DNA from: Xenorhabdus beddingii | GTDB taxonomy: Bacteria; Pseudomonadota; Gammaproteobacteria; Enterobacterales; Enterobacteriaceae | Assembly (NCBI RefSeq): GCF_002127545.1 | Contig: NZ_MUBK01000008.1 | Coordinates: 1 to 64,000, forward strand | Length of the DNA stretch: 64,000 nt | Reading direction: 5' to 3' | Part shown: piece after piece, positions 9,010-17,382 of the stretch | How the letters are laid out: the number at the start of each line of letters is the position of its first letter | How positions within the stretch are numbered: the first letter of the stretch is position 1 | Notes under the pieces: model-generated | What the model was told of the DNA's origin: nothing | Databases searched by the model: none | What the model saw: only the letters and a program-made list of their open reading frames with translations | Translations under genes and position numbers: made by a program

Positions 9010-10449
9010 ATGAAAACTTTTATGTGTGAAAATTTCCTGCTAAATAATGACGTTGCCCGCCGCCTTTATCATGATTACGCTGCGTTGATGCCTATTTATG
9101 ACTATCACTGTCATCTCAATCCAAAAGAGATTGCGCAAAACCGCCGTTTTCACAACCTGGGTCAAATCTGGTTGGAGGGCGATCATTATAAATGGCGTGC
9201 GATGCGTGCGGCAGGGATTGAAGAGGCGCTGATTACCGGAGCCAAAAGCAGTGATTACGAAAAATATCTCGCATGGGCGAAAACGGTTCCCCTGACGATC
9301 GGTAATCCACTTTATCACTGGACACATCTGGAATTGCGACGCCCATTTGGTATCAGCGGAAAATTATTCGGGCCTGACACCGCAGAAGCTATCTGGCATG
9401 AGGCGAACGAAAAGCTCTCTCAAAGCGAATTTTCTGCCCGTGGCATTATGCAGCAAATGCAGGTACGAATGGCGGGAACAACGGATGATCCCATTGATTC
9501 TCTCGAATATCATCAACAGATCGCTAAAGACAAAGACTTTACGATCCAAGTATTACCAAGCTGGCGTCCGGATAAAGTGTTCAAAATTGAGTTACCGGGT
9601 TTTTGTGGCTATCTCGAAAAATTAGAAAAAGCCGCCGATGTCGTCATCAGGTGTTTTGCTGATTTATTGCAGGCATTGGAACGCCGCCTCAGACACTTTC
9701 AGGATCACGGTTGTGTGGCATCGGATCATGGTATTGAGCAGTTGCGTTATGCGCCGATACCTGACGAAAAAGTGTTAGACCTCATTTTGCAAAAGCGCAG
9801 GCAAGGGCAATTACTCAGTGAATTAGAAATAACACAATTCACGACAGCGGTACTGGTTTGGTTAGGTAAGCAGTACGCAAAACGCGGTTGGGTAATGCAA
9901 ATGCATATGGGTGCTTTACGTAATAACAACACGCGTATGTTCAATTTGTTAGGTGCAGACAGCGGTTTTGATTCCATCGGGGATAATCATATCGCTTATC
10001 CATTATCCCGTTTGCTGGATGAGATGGATAAAACAGACCAATTACCGAAGACCATCCTCTATTGCTTAAACCCCCGCGATAATGAAGTGATCGCGACGAT
10101 GGCCGGCAACTTTCAGGGCGGAAGCCTTGCGCAAAGCAGGAAAAATCCCGGGGGTAAAATCCAGTTTGGATCGGGCTGGTGGTTTAACGACCAAAAAGAC
10201 GGAATGCAGCGCCAATTGGAGCAACTTTCTCAATTAGGTTTATTAAGTCAGTTTGTCGGGATGCTGACAGATTCACGGAGTTTCTTATCCTATACCCGCC
10301 ATGAATATTTTCGGCGCATCCTCTGCAATATGCTGGGAAATTGGGTCGAAAATGGTGAAATACCCCATGATGAAAAAATGCTGGGGCAGATAGTTCAGGA
10401 TATCTGCTTCAATAATGCTGAATGTTATTTTCAGGCCGTGAAGGATTAA
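9010..10449 (+). CDS. uxaC: Glucuronate isomerase
   Basis: UxaC (479 residues; E. coli 470) interconverts D-glucuronate and D-fructuronate, and galacturonate and tagaturonate. It is a divergent amidohydrolase-fold enzyme with metal ligands in YDYHCHLNP near residue 31 and the [11 protein letters not shown] segment near 300. The longer frame beginning at 8962 overlaps uxuB; the start at 9010 gives the expected [12 protein letters not shown]-terminus and has CAGGA eight bases upstream. It feeds uxuB. There is no altronate branch (uxaA, uxaB) in this window, so the locus is built for the glucuronate side. Confidence 0.94.
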   Translation: MKTFMCENFLLNNDVARRLYHDYAALMPIYDYHCHLNPKEIAQNRRFHNLGQIWLEGDHYKWRAMRAAGIEEALITGAKSSDYEKYLAWAKTVPLTIGNPLYHWTHLELRRPFGISGKLFGPDTAEAIWHEANEKLSQSEFSARGIMQQMQVRMAGTTDDPIDSLEYHQQIAKDKDFTIQVLPSWRPDKVFKIELPGFCGYLEKLEKAADVVIRCFADLLQALERRLRHFQDHGCVASDHGIEQLRYAPIPDEKVLDLILQKRRQGQLLSELEITQFTTAVLVWLGKQYAKRGWVMQMHMGALRNNNTRMFNLLGADSGFDSIGDNHIAYPLSRLLDEMDKTDQLPKTILYCLNPRDNEVIATMAGNFQGGSLAQSRKNPGGKIQFGSGWWFNDQKDGMQRQLEQLSQLGLLSQFVGMLTDSRSFLSYTRHEYFRRILCNMLGNWVENGEIPHDEKMLGQIVQDICFNNAECYFQAVKD

Positions 10450-10452
10450 AAG

Positions 10453-11427
10453 ATGCAGATGCGGAAAATTGCCCTGATTGGCGAATGTATGATTGAGCTG
10501 CATGGCATCCCATTTGGTGCTATGACACAAAGTTATGGTGGTGATGTGCTGAATAGCGCGATTTATCTGGCGCGTGCCGCAGGCAATAGGCTTGATATCC
10601 ACTTTGTCACGGTGATGGGAACTGAACCCTTGAGCGAAGCCATGATCTCACACTGGCGGCAAGAGGGGATTAATACTTCGTTAGTGTTGCGTGATAACAA
10701 ACATCAGCCCGGTTTATACCTGATCCAAACGGATAAACAAGGGGAGCGCACATTTCTTTACTGGCGCAATAATTCGGCAGCGCGTTATCTGATGCAGCAT
10801 TCTGATTACCCCCTATTGCGCCAGCAATTACAGAATATGGATGTGATTTATCTCAGCGGGATCAGCCTGGCTATCTTGCCCGAACATGATCGCCAATTGC
10901 TGCTCATTGATTTGAAAAAGCTATCTTCTGCGGGGAAAATGATTTTCTTTGACAGTAATTATCGTCCGGCCTTATGGGAAAATGAATCCCAAGCCCGTGA
11001 GTGTTATCAGCAAATTTATACCATCACGGATATCGCGTTAGTCACCGATGATGATGAAGCGAGTCTCTGGGGAGATACTTCCATTGAGGAAAGTCTCAAC
11101 CGCCTGAAAAGAACGGGAGTTAAACGCGCCATTATTAAAGCGGGTGAACGAGGCTGTTTTTATCGTAACTTCAGCGGTTGTCATGCGACACAACATATTA
11201 AAACTCAACCTGTTACCTCTGTCGTTGATACCACATCGGCAGGCGATGCATTTAATGCGGGTTTTATCGCGGGGCTGCTAAACGGGAAATCTATTCATGA
11301 TTCAGCATTAATGGGGCATCAGCTTGCGGGGGTTGTGATACAGCATAAAGGCGCGATTATTCCGCAGACAGCGACACAAGGGGTTATCGCCCATTTTTTT
11401 GATTCGAATAAAATCAGGGGAGAATAA
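10453..11427 (+). CDS. kdgK: 2-dehydro-3-deoxygluconokinase
   Basis: This PfkB-family sugar kinase of 324 residues phosphorylates KDG to KDPG with ATP. The N-terminus (ALIGECMIELHG) and the C-terminal catalytic motif DTTSAGDAFNAGF near residue 258 are typical; the Asp of SAGD is the catalytic base. It starts 3 bp after uxaC and ends 2 bp before eda, so translation is tightly coupled. A second ATG two codons in is also possible. Confidence 0.94.
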   Translation: MQMRKIALIGECMIELHGIPFGAMTQSYGGDVLNSAIYLARAAGNRLDIHFVTVMGTEPLSEAMISHWRQEGINTSLVLRDNKHQPGLYLIQTDKQGERTFLYWRNNSAARYLMQHSDYPLLRQQLQNMDVIYLSGISLAILPEHDRQLLLIDLKKLSSAGKMIFFDSNYRPALWENESQARECYQQIYTITDIALVTDDDEASLWGDTSIEESLNRLKRTGVKRAIIKAGERGCFYRNFSGCHATQHIKTQPVTSVVDTTSAGDAFNAGFIAGLLNGKSIHDSALMGHQLAGVVIQHKGAIIPQTATQGVIAHFFDSNKIRGE

Positions 11428-11429
11428 AA

Positions 11430-12059
11430 ATGCAAGAGATGACCCTACGTCTGCGTCAGATTAAAATCGTGCCGGTGATAGCCATTGAAGAGGCCAGAGA
11501 TATCATTCCTCTTGGTCACGCACTCGCAGATAATGGCCTGCCTGTTGCTGAAATCACATTTCGTACCGGGAGTGCCGCCGAAGCGATTAGCCTGTTGAAA
11601 GCTGAACGGCCGGATATGCTGGTCGGAGCAGGAACCGTGCTTCATCGTGAACACGTTCGTCAGGCAAAAGCCGCTGGGGCAGAATTTGTCGTCTCACCGG
11701 GATTTAACCCGAACACCGTACAGGCATGTCAGAAAATCGGTATCCCCATCATTCCCGGCGTGAATAACGCCAGCACGATCGAACAAGCGCTGGGATCAGG
11801 CATTGATTTTGTCAAATTCTTCCCTGCGGAACCCTCCGGAGGAATTGCGATGATTAAAGCACTACTGGCACCGTACCCACAATTACAGGTCATGCCCACA
11901 GGCGGGATCAGTGTTAAGAACATCCGCGATTATCTTGCCATCCCACAAATTGTTGCCTGTGGTGGCTCCTGGATGATCAAACCACAGTTGATTCGGGATA
12001 AAGAGTGGGAAAAGATTGGTGAATTGGTGCGAGAAGCGGTGGAGTTGGTTCATGCCTGA
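11430..12059 (+). CDS. eda: KDPG (and KHG) aldolase
   Basis: Eda (209 residues) cleaves KDPG to pyruvate and glyceraldehyde 3-phosphate, the last step of this pathway. It is a class I aldolase: the Schiff-base lysine lies in DFVKFFPAE (about residue 132), the catalytic Glu in EITFRTGSA (about 45), and the phosphate-binding GGISVKN follows. It is the last gene of the operon. With the preceding genes the locus turns imported hexuronate into central metabolites without needing genes elsewhere. Confidence 0.95.
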   Translation: MQEMTLRLRQIKIVPVIAIEEARDIIPLGHALADNGLPVAEITFRTGSAAEAISLLKAERPDMLVGAGTVLHREHVRQAKAAGAEFVVSPGFNPNTVQACQKIGIPIIPGVNNASTIEQALGSGIDFVKFFPAEPSGGIAMIKALLAPYPQLQVMPTGGISVKNIRDYLAIPQIVACGGSWMIKPQLIRDKEWEKIGELVREAVELVHA

Positions 12060-12103
12060 ATCATGTATCCGGGTTAGTTACGTACATTCGTGACTAACGT
12101 AGT

Positions 12104-12183
12104 TCAGTGCTGATTGCGGCAGGGACACTGCTACTGTTAACCACTGCGGTAATTTCTGTATACAGAAAAGGAAAGCGTCATTA
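12104..12183 (+). pseudogene. Possible 3' relic of a membrane-protein gene
   Basis: Between eda and the Hcp cassette a short plus-strand frame without a start codon encodes a hydrophobic segment and a basic tail (SVLIAAGTLLLLTTAVISVY then RKGKRH), ending in TAA at 12181-12183. This looks like the last helix of a transporter, perhaps lost when the neighbouring cassette was inserted. It could be chance; there is nothing else to identify it. Confidence 0.25.
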
Positions 12184-12201
12184 ATAATCTGGAAAATTAA
12201 G

Positions 12202-12227
12202 GGACAAGCTGACATGCTTGTTCCCTG
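12202..12227. terminator. Stem-loop between eda and the Hcp cassette
   Basis: GGGACAAGC and GCTTGTTCCC form a stem with one bulge around TGACAT. It lies between two convergent transcription units, eda on plus and immunity gene 1 on minus. There is no long T-run, so its strength as a terminator is uncertain. Confidence 0.4.
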
Positions 12228-12239
12228 ATTTATTCGTTG

Positions 12240-12929
12240 TTATTTCTCAACCGACTGCCTTGCTCTTTTTTTGTCCTTTATGCTTTTACGTTTTTTCAAC
12301 TTCATCATTCTTGAATATTCTCTAAATTGTTTCTTATTAAATCCTTTTATTTTATCTAACTCTCTATTTTCCATAAGAATTGCAATCCGGTAGTGCATAC
12401 ATGCCAATATGAAATCAGTATAATAACGGCCATTTAATGTTTTTTTTACAATCAAACAACATAAAGCGATAAAAATAAAATAAGCGGAGGAAATATTAGA
12501 TATATTCTCAGAACAAGCAATTAATAAACTAGAGAAAAACACCAGATAATTTAAATAATTCTGTATGACCGAACCATAATAATAGCCTTTTGAGATAAAT
12601 CCGACCTGCAAAAGTGAAGTTAACCCAATAATAATCAATGTTACAATAAAGAAAATAGCGCTTATTTTATTGGTTGGGTTTTGTATAAGTAATTCAGGTA
12701 AAACAGCGGCTGCACTAGAAAAAAAAGCTATATAAATCATAATAATAAAAGATATCACAATCCTTATCTTACACTTACCTGGATAACAAAAATATTTCTT
12801 ATAGTCTCGACCCCCCAGTATAATATTTTCCAATACAGGATCATTGTTCTTTATCTTCTTTTCCAACTCTTTGCTTTTATAAAAGAGTTTTCTTAAACCA
12901 ATATCAAAAATAAATTCTTTTATGCTCAT
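12240..12929 (-). CDS. Polytopic membrane protein, probable immunity protein 1 of the Hcp cassette
   Basis: This protein of 229 residues has four to six hydrophobic segments, a basic C-terminus (KKRKSIKDKKRARQ) and low GC. The start at 12929 (MSIKEFIFDIG) is preferred over the longer frame to 13022 because the paralogous gene at 14647 aligns exactly there (MKIKEFIYNN). It follows the effector gene on the same strand. Paralogy with 14647-15324, similar length and membrane topology, and position after hcp and effector suggest that it protects the producer from the membrane-acting effector. It matches no family I can name. Confidence 0.65.
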   Translation of the reverse strand: MSIKEFIFDIGLRKLFYKSKELEKKIKNNDPVLENIILGGRDYKKYFCYPGKCKIRIVISFIIMIYIAFFSSAAAVLPELLIQNPTNKISAIFFIVTLIIIGLTSLLQVGFISKGYYYGSVIQNYLNYLVFFSSLLIACSENISNISSAYFIFIALCCLIVKKTLNGRYYTDFILACMHYRIAILMENRELDKIKGFNKKQFREYSRMMKLKKRKSIKDKKRARQSVEK

Positions 12930-12978
12930 AGAGTTTTCTATATATCCACAATTAACATAACCCGTTATAATTTTAAAA

Positions 12979-13989
12979 TCAATAGATTGCTGGTTTTTCG
13001 TAAGCGATGGAATAAATAGCACCTATAATATAATTACCTGATTTTAATGTATTTTCTGGAGTGCGAATTGTTCCTGTCATTCCACTGCCCACAAATCCAC
13101 CACCTGCGATAAGTGAATCTTTAAGGTGATTTCGCAATGTATTTTGTATTCCTTCTGTAGGGTAACGCTTAATATATTTACCTTGCTCCATGGCTTTTTT
13201 TATTGCCTTATTAGATATTCCTGGGTTGTTATGTCGCATAATTTCTTCTGTTAACCGTTTTCTTTCATGTCTTGGCATACTTTTCAGCCATTCTGATGCC
13301 TTACGGGGAGAAGTAGACTTCATGATCTTATACGTATGATAGGCTTCTTTTAATGCCGCAGATCCAGAAGCCAAAGAGGTTATATCTAATATTGTGGAAG
13401 TCATCACATACCAATCTTGTGAATCGAGCCAAGCTATATGCTCTACCCCTTCATCTCCTTTGGCAGTCAGTTGGTAAATTCTGTATGCTCCATTTCCACA
13501 TTGGGCAACAGTGGCAACCAACCCACTATAAGCTAAAATGACACCAGCTGTACTTCCACCTCCGGTAAATGGCACTAAGACACCTGATACACTCCCTCCC
13601 ACTATAGATGCCACAGCCCCACCACACGAAAGCGCCGTAGAGCCAATTTCCAACATCAAATTGGGTTCTGAAACGGTTGTTTTCAGTTCTGCCTCTGGAT
13701 TAGCACCGGCTTCAAGATTAAAGATAATAATATGAGTTAATTCAGAAGAAACCGGGGTTCCGCGTCTCTTTGATGGCCTGACCAAATAACGCTTAAATAA
13801 GCCATCCGAATAAATAATGCCGGCACCATAGAAATCACGGTGGCAATCCAATGCATCAGCAATAGCCTGAAAATTTATAGCGGCAGCACCCTGATGTAGG
13901 GAACCAAGCATTTTGGCATGCTGAAAATTCGGCAGCTTATTTTCATCAAACTCATTCCTTAGTTGTGATGTCAAACTTTCAAATCGCAT
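12979..13989 (-). CDS. Hcp-associated effector, candidate membrane-active toxin
   Basis: This 336-residue protein lies directly after hcp on the minus strand. The ATG at 13989 has AGGTGG eight bases upstream and is preferred over a GTG at 14001. Residues about 1-100 are soluble. Residues 114-167 form a Gly/Ala-rich hydrophobic stretch (GGAVASIVGGSVSGVLVPF and following) that looks like a helical membrane hairpin. The C-terminal part is charged, then ends with GSGMTGTIRTPEN and a hydrophobic tail. In Xenorhabdus and Photorhabdus such proteins follow Hcp genes, sometimes under the misleading name NAD synthetase. Being paired with a polytopic membrane partner suggests pore formation or membrane damage; that is inference. 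Confidence 0.6.
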   Translation of the reverse strand: MRFESLTSQLRNEFDENKLPNFQHAKMLGSLHQGAAAINFQAIADALDCHRDFYGAGIIYSDGLFKRYLVRPSKRRGTPVSSELTHIIIFNLEAGANPEAELKTTVSEPNLMLEIGSTALSCGGAVASIVGGSVSGVLVPFTGGGSTAGVILAYSGLVATVAQCGNGAYRIYQLTAKGDEGVEHIAWLDSQDWYVMTSTILDITSLASGSAALKEAYHTYKIMKSTSPRKASEWLKSMPRHERKRLTEEIMRHNNPGISNKAIKKAMEQGKYIKRYPTEGIQNTLRNHLKDSLIAGGGFVGSGMTGTIRTPENTLKSGNYIIGAIYSIAYEKPAIY

Positions 13990-14045
13990 TTTGATTACCA
14001 CCTGTGATTGTTATTTTATCTATTGTTCCAAGGTCACTTAGATGA

Positions 14046-14525
14046 TCAGTAAACCGTCTCGTCCCAGACACAATATCCTGAAGTGCCCGCCACATGATGC
14101 TGACAAACAATATCTTTATATCTGACGGCAACAACTTCTTCGGGTTGCTGATCATGGTGGTTGATTGAATGTGGATACTGTACATTTAAATTTAATAATT
14201 TCGCATGGCGCAAATTCACTGAATAAAAACGCTCTTGACCACCGACTTGCGATGTCCAATAAAAATCAAACATCAGGTCAAGCTCCTCGTTATTTGAAAT
14301 TGCCATCATTAATAACGGGGAGGATTTATCTAAAGGCTTTACAAATTTAACCGGTTGATGGGAAACGTTTTGTGCACGGGAAATGCCATGATTAAATTGT
14401 AATACAAAAATCTGATCTTCATGCCCCATCTGGAATTTATTACCAATAGAGTACAATGTAGAACAGCCTTGGGAAATCAACCCTTGGTTTTTTCCTTTGA
14501 TTGTCACGTAAATCGAATTCGCCAT
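14046..14525 (-). CDS. hcp: Hcp-family type VI secretion tube protein
   Basis: This protein of 159 residues begins MANSIYVTIKGKNQGLISQG and has the Hcp hallmarks QVGGQERFYSVNL and NHGISRAQNVSHQPVKFVKPLDK. Hcp forms hexameric rings that stack into the type VI secretion tube and carry effectors in their lumen. No other type VI structural gene is in the window, so this is an orphan hcp that travels with its effector and immunity genes. A nearly identical first 39 codons recur at 15482-15598. Confidence 0.93.
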   Translation of the reverse strand: MANSIYVTIKGKNQGLISQGCSTLYSIGNKFQMGHEDQIFVLQFNHGISRAQNVSHQPVKFVKPLDKSSPLLMMAISNNEELDLMFDFYWTSQVGGQERFYSVNLRHAKLLNLNVQYPHSINHHDQQPEEVVAVRYKDIVCQHHVAGTSGYCVWDETVY

Positions 14526-14646
14526 ATTCTGTTAATCCAAGTTTCATTATTGTTTTCTTACTTTACCCTTTGTTGTTATAGCAGGAGGCTAGAGCAAAAA
14601 ACACCCGATAAATCTTAAAAAACAGCACCAATCACAGAAATAAATT

Positions 14647-15324
14647 TTATTTTTTAGATTTTTTTATCTCTCTTATATACCGGCGTTTCTGAGATTTAAG
14701 CTCTTTCGCATATGTCTTGGCTTGTTTTTTATTCATACTGATTATTTCTTTCATATCTTCATTTAATAATACATGTGTTATTTTGAAATACTTCATTTTG
14801 ATTATAGAATCAAAAAAAAGAGGGTTATTCATAATGAATTTTATCAGCAAGGAAATAAATATCATCAATAGATAACATAACATATGCAAGAATGAATCAG
14901 TAGGATTAGAAATCAGTAACAAAATACCCATGACCAATGTAATTTGATATAAAGTACGATGTATATAAATCCCTCTTATATCTCCTCGACCTAAAAACAA
15001 ATAACCCAAAAAAACAGACAAGGATGATATAAAAAACACCAACAATATACATGAAATGACTATTGATTTATTAAACCCATAATTCACAAGATAATAAATA
15101 AAAAAAGCCATAAGCATTGAAGATGATAAGACTAAACTAAAAGCTATCACTCCCAGATTAAAGGACATCTTTGTCGTCATAGGGTTAAAATGATATCTAG
15201 ATTGTTTATAGCCAATATCTTCTTTCAATGATGGATCATCCACCTTTAACTTATGATCTAAATTAATCATTTCAGTTAAAAGTGCATTCAACCGATTATT
15301 ATATATAAACTCTTTTATTTTCAT
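14647..15324 (-). CDS. Polytopic membrane protein, probable immunity protein 2
   Basis: This protein of 225 residues is paralogous to the product of 12240-12929. Both begin M(S/K)IKEFI, share a hydrophobic middle with four to six segments, and end in a Lys/Arg-rich tail (here KSQKRRYIREIKKSKK). The frame is open to 15363, but the start at 15324 matches the paralogue and has TAAGGGT next to it. Its own effector has been deleted down to a short tail fused to an hcp fragment, so it is an orphan immunity gene kept after loss of the cognate toxin. Confidence 0.6.
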   Translation of the reverse strand: MKIKEFIYNNRLNALLTEMINLDHKLKVDDPSLKEDIGYKQSRYHFNPMTTKMSFNLGVIAFSLVLSSSMLMAFFIYYLVNYGFNKSIVISCILLVFFISSLSVFLGYLFLGRGDIRGIYIHRTLYQITLVMGILLLISNPTDSFLHMLCYLLMIFISLLIKFIMNNPLFFDSIIKMKYFKITHVLLNEDMKEIISMNKKQAKTYAKELKSQKRRYIREIKKSKK

Positions 15325-15352
15325 ACCCTTACCAATCGTTTCATTCTTTTCA

Positions 15353-15598
15353 TTAGTTTCCATTTGAAATATAACCTGCAGGTTTTTCGACAGAGAAAGA
15401 ATAAATTACACCAATGACATAATTTCCTGATTTAGATATGTTTTCAGGATTTCTAATGACTCCGCTCATCCCACTACCTAAAATCTGATCTTCATGCCCC
15501 ATCTGGAATTTATTACCAATAGAGTCCAATGTAGAACAGCCTTGGGAAATCAACCCTTGGTTTTTTCCTTTGATTGTCACGTAAATCGAGTTAGCCAT
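15353..15598 (-). pseudogene. hcp-effector deletion fusion (second Hcp cassette remnant)
   Basis: An 81-codon frame joins the first 39 residues of Hcp (one change from the copy at 14525) to the last 42 residues of a second effector (GSGMSGVIRNPEN and following), which parallel the tail of the intact effector (GSGMTGTIRTPEN). The junction is at about 15480. The hcp body and most of the effector, about 1.3-1.4 kb if like the intact copy, are missing. It keeps its ribosome binding site and would be translated, perhaps coupling expression of the immunity gene that overlaps its stop. Confidence 0.85.
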
Positions 15599-15771
15599 AT
15601 TTTATTAATCCTTTATCATTGTTATCTTATTTTATTTCTGATTGTTATAGCAGGAATTTTGATCGGAAAAATATCAGCTAAATCCTAAAACAGGTTGCTT
15701 CAATAAAAAAATTCCCCACTTCTCAGCAGGGAATGAATACAACAACAAAAATATCTGCCAGGTTTCAGATA

Positions 15772-16515
15772 TTAACTTTGTGGAAGCCTATTCAAGGTTT
15801 TTTTGCGCCAGAATCCGAAAATCGCGCTCTTTTCACGTCTCACCGAGAAACGGCGGGCAAGGTTATTGGCGACTAATTCCAATGATAAACACATCACAAA
15901 ATAAACCAGCGCAATAAATAAAAAGACTTCCATTGGATAAACCATGCTGCGGTTATTCACTTGGGTTGCCAAAAATGATAATTCCGCCACGCCGACAATA
16001 TAGGCCAATGAGGTATCTTTAATTAACGCAATCCATTGATTGATAAATGAAGGCACCATCATGCGCAATGCTTGTGGCAAAACGATATACCACAAGACTT
16101 CCCAGCGATTAAGCCCCAGTGACAGTCCCGCGCGCCATTGGCCTTCACCAATGGCTAAAATGCCCGCTTTTACGCCGTGCGCCAAATAAGCTGAGGTAAT
16201 CAACGCCAGCGCACAAACAACAGTGGTAATTTCGGGAATTTCCATCCCCAATATCACCGGAAGAAGAAAGTATGTCCAGAAAATCAACATGATAACTGGA
16301 ATGGCGCGGAAAAATCCCAACACCGCCGCCAACAGATTGACCCAGGATCCACGCAGCATCGCCAGTGCAATGCCGCCCAAGATGCCCAGTACGATGGAAA
16401 TTCCCCCTGCCATCATGCTGATTGCCAGCGTTAATGCCGCGCCTTCCAATGGCCCATCGGGGAAGGTTCCCAATAGCAAATAACGCCAGTTTTCTGCAAT
16501 AACGGTAAAATCCAT
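15772..16515 (-). CDS. Amino-acid ABC transporter permease (second permease)
   Basis: This 247-residue membrane protein of the HisM/GltK type has five to six membrane segments. The EAA loop that contacts the ATPase is seen in SLGLNRWEVLWYIVLPQALRMMVP near residues 140-163. It starts 1 bp downstream of the other permease stop, in an operon of binding protein, permease and permease. No ATP-binding subunit follows; the next genes are unrelated. It must borrow an ATPase encoded elsewhere or be inactive. Substrate is probably a polar amino acid. Confidence 0.88.
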   Translation of the reverse strand: MDFTVIAENWRYLLLGTFPDGPLEGAALTLAISMMAGGISIVLGILGGIALAMLRGSWVNLLAAVLGFFRAIPVIMLIFWTYFLLPVILGMEIPEITTVVCALALITSAYLAHGVKAGILAIGEGQWRAGLSLGLNRWEVLWYIVLPQALRMMVPSFINQWIALIKDTSLAYIVGVAELSFLATQVNNRSMVYPMEVFLFIALVYFVMCLSLELVANNLARRFSVRREKSAIFGFWRKKTLNRLPQS

Positions 16516-16516
16516 T

Positions 16517-17254
16517 TCAGTATCCCCTCGCTAATGTTTTCTGCTGACGCCACTGTCCCCAACCTTCCATCACGGCAATAATGGCAATGTAAAGCACCGT
16601 CGCGACACCAAATGCCTCAAAGGTTTGCAGGGTTTGGGTTTCTACCTGGCGGGAAGCATAGGACAGTTCGGCCACGCCAATCGCCATCGTTAATGACGAG
16701 TTTTTGACGATATTCATGTATTGCCCCAACAACGGTGGCATGGCGATTTTCAGCGCCTGTGGCAGTACAACATGCCGCATGGCCTGCCAACCCGTCAGCC
16801 CTAACGCATGGGCGGCATATTTCTGTCCTCGCCCGACGCCCTGAATGCCCGCCCGCAGCTCTTCTGCAACAAAAGGGGCGGAATAGAGGGTCAGGCCGAT
16901 AAATCCGGCTAGAAACTCAAAGGATGGCCATGCCAGCGTGATGCCGAACATCGTGGTGTCATGGGGCGTGTTCAGCCACATCATCGCCTCTTGCGGCAAA
17001 ATCTGACCCGAGGCGAAGTACCAGAAAAACAGTTGTACCAGCAGGGGCGTGTTGCGAAATACGCTCGTATAAATTGTCACCAGCCAGCACAGCGGTTTAA
17101 TTTGGCTATCCCGCACCGCAGCAATCACGAAGCCCAATAAGGTAGAGGACGCAATGGCACAGGCAGAGAGCCACAAGGTGATCAAAAAACCCTGCCAGAG
17201 CCATCGCAGATATTCAGGAGCCAGTAAGTACTCGGTAATAAATTGCTCAAACAT
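16517..17254 (-). CDS. Amino-acid ABC transporter permease (first permease)
   Basis: This is a permease of 245 residues from MFEQF. The open frame extends to 17287 into a 15-bp tandem repeat that contains further in-frame ATGs, so the true start is uncertain. HisQ/GltJ-type features include ALGLTGWQAMRHVVLPQALKIAMPP (EAA loop) and NTPLLVQLFFWYF. It forms a heterodimeric channel with the following permease and receives ligand from the binding protein encoded upstream. An intercistronic hairpin at 17321 lies between the binding-protein gene and this gene, as is common where the binding protein is made in excess. Confidence 0.87.
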   Translation of the reverse strand: MFEQFITEYLLAPEYLRWLWQGFLITLWLSACAIASSTLLGFVIAAVRDSQIKPLCWLVTIYTSVFRNTPLLVQLFFWYFASGQILPQEAMMWLNTPHDTTMFGITLAWPSFEFLAGFIGLTLYSAPFVAEELRAGIQGVGRGQKYAAHALGLTGWQAMRHVVLPQALKIAMPPLLGQYMNIVKNSSLTMAIGVAELSYASRQVETQTLQTFEAFGVATVLYIAIIAVMEGWGQWRQQKTLARGY

Positions 17255-17273
17255 ACTATTCACCGCATTCGCC

Positions 17274-17318
17274 GCATAAAAAGTCACTGCATAAAAAGTT
17301 ACTGCATAAATAAGCAGT
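17274..17318. repeat. 15-bp tandem repeat (3 copies) at the start of the ABC permease
   Basis: GCATAAAAAGTCACT (17274-17288), GCATAAAAAGTTACT (17289-17303) and a third copy differing more, GCATAAATAAGCAGT (17304-17318), stand head to tail. Read on the minus strand each copy carries an ATGC. The repeats sit immediately upstream of the coding start, so they multiply candidate start codons. Confidence 0.85.
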
Positions 17319-17320
17319 AA

Positions 17321-17339
17321 AGCCCCGCATTACGGGGCT
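17321..17339. terminator. Intercistronic hairpin after the ABC binding-protein gene
   Basis: AGCCCCG / CGGGGCT form a 7-bp GC-rich stem around CATTA, followed on the minus strand by a weak T-rich stretch. The position between binding protein and permeases suggests partial termination or mRNA stabilisation that favours binding-protein synthesis. Confidence 0.65.
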
Positions 17340-17382
17340 AACGTCAAACTTTATTGCCTCATCCGCTATTTCCTGAACAGCG

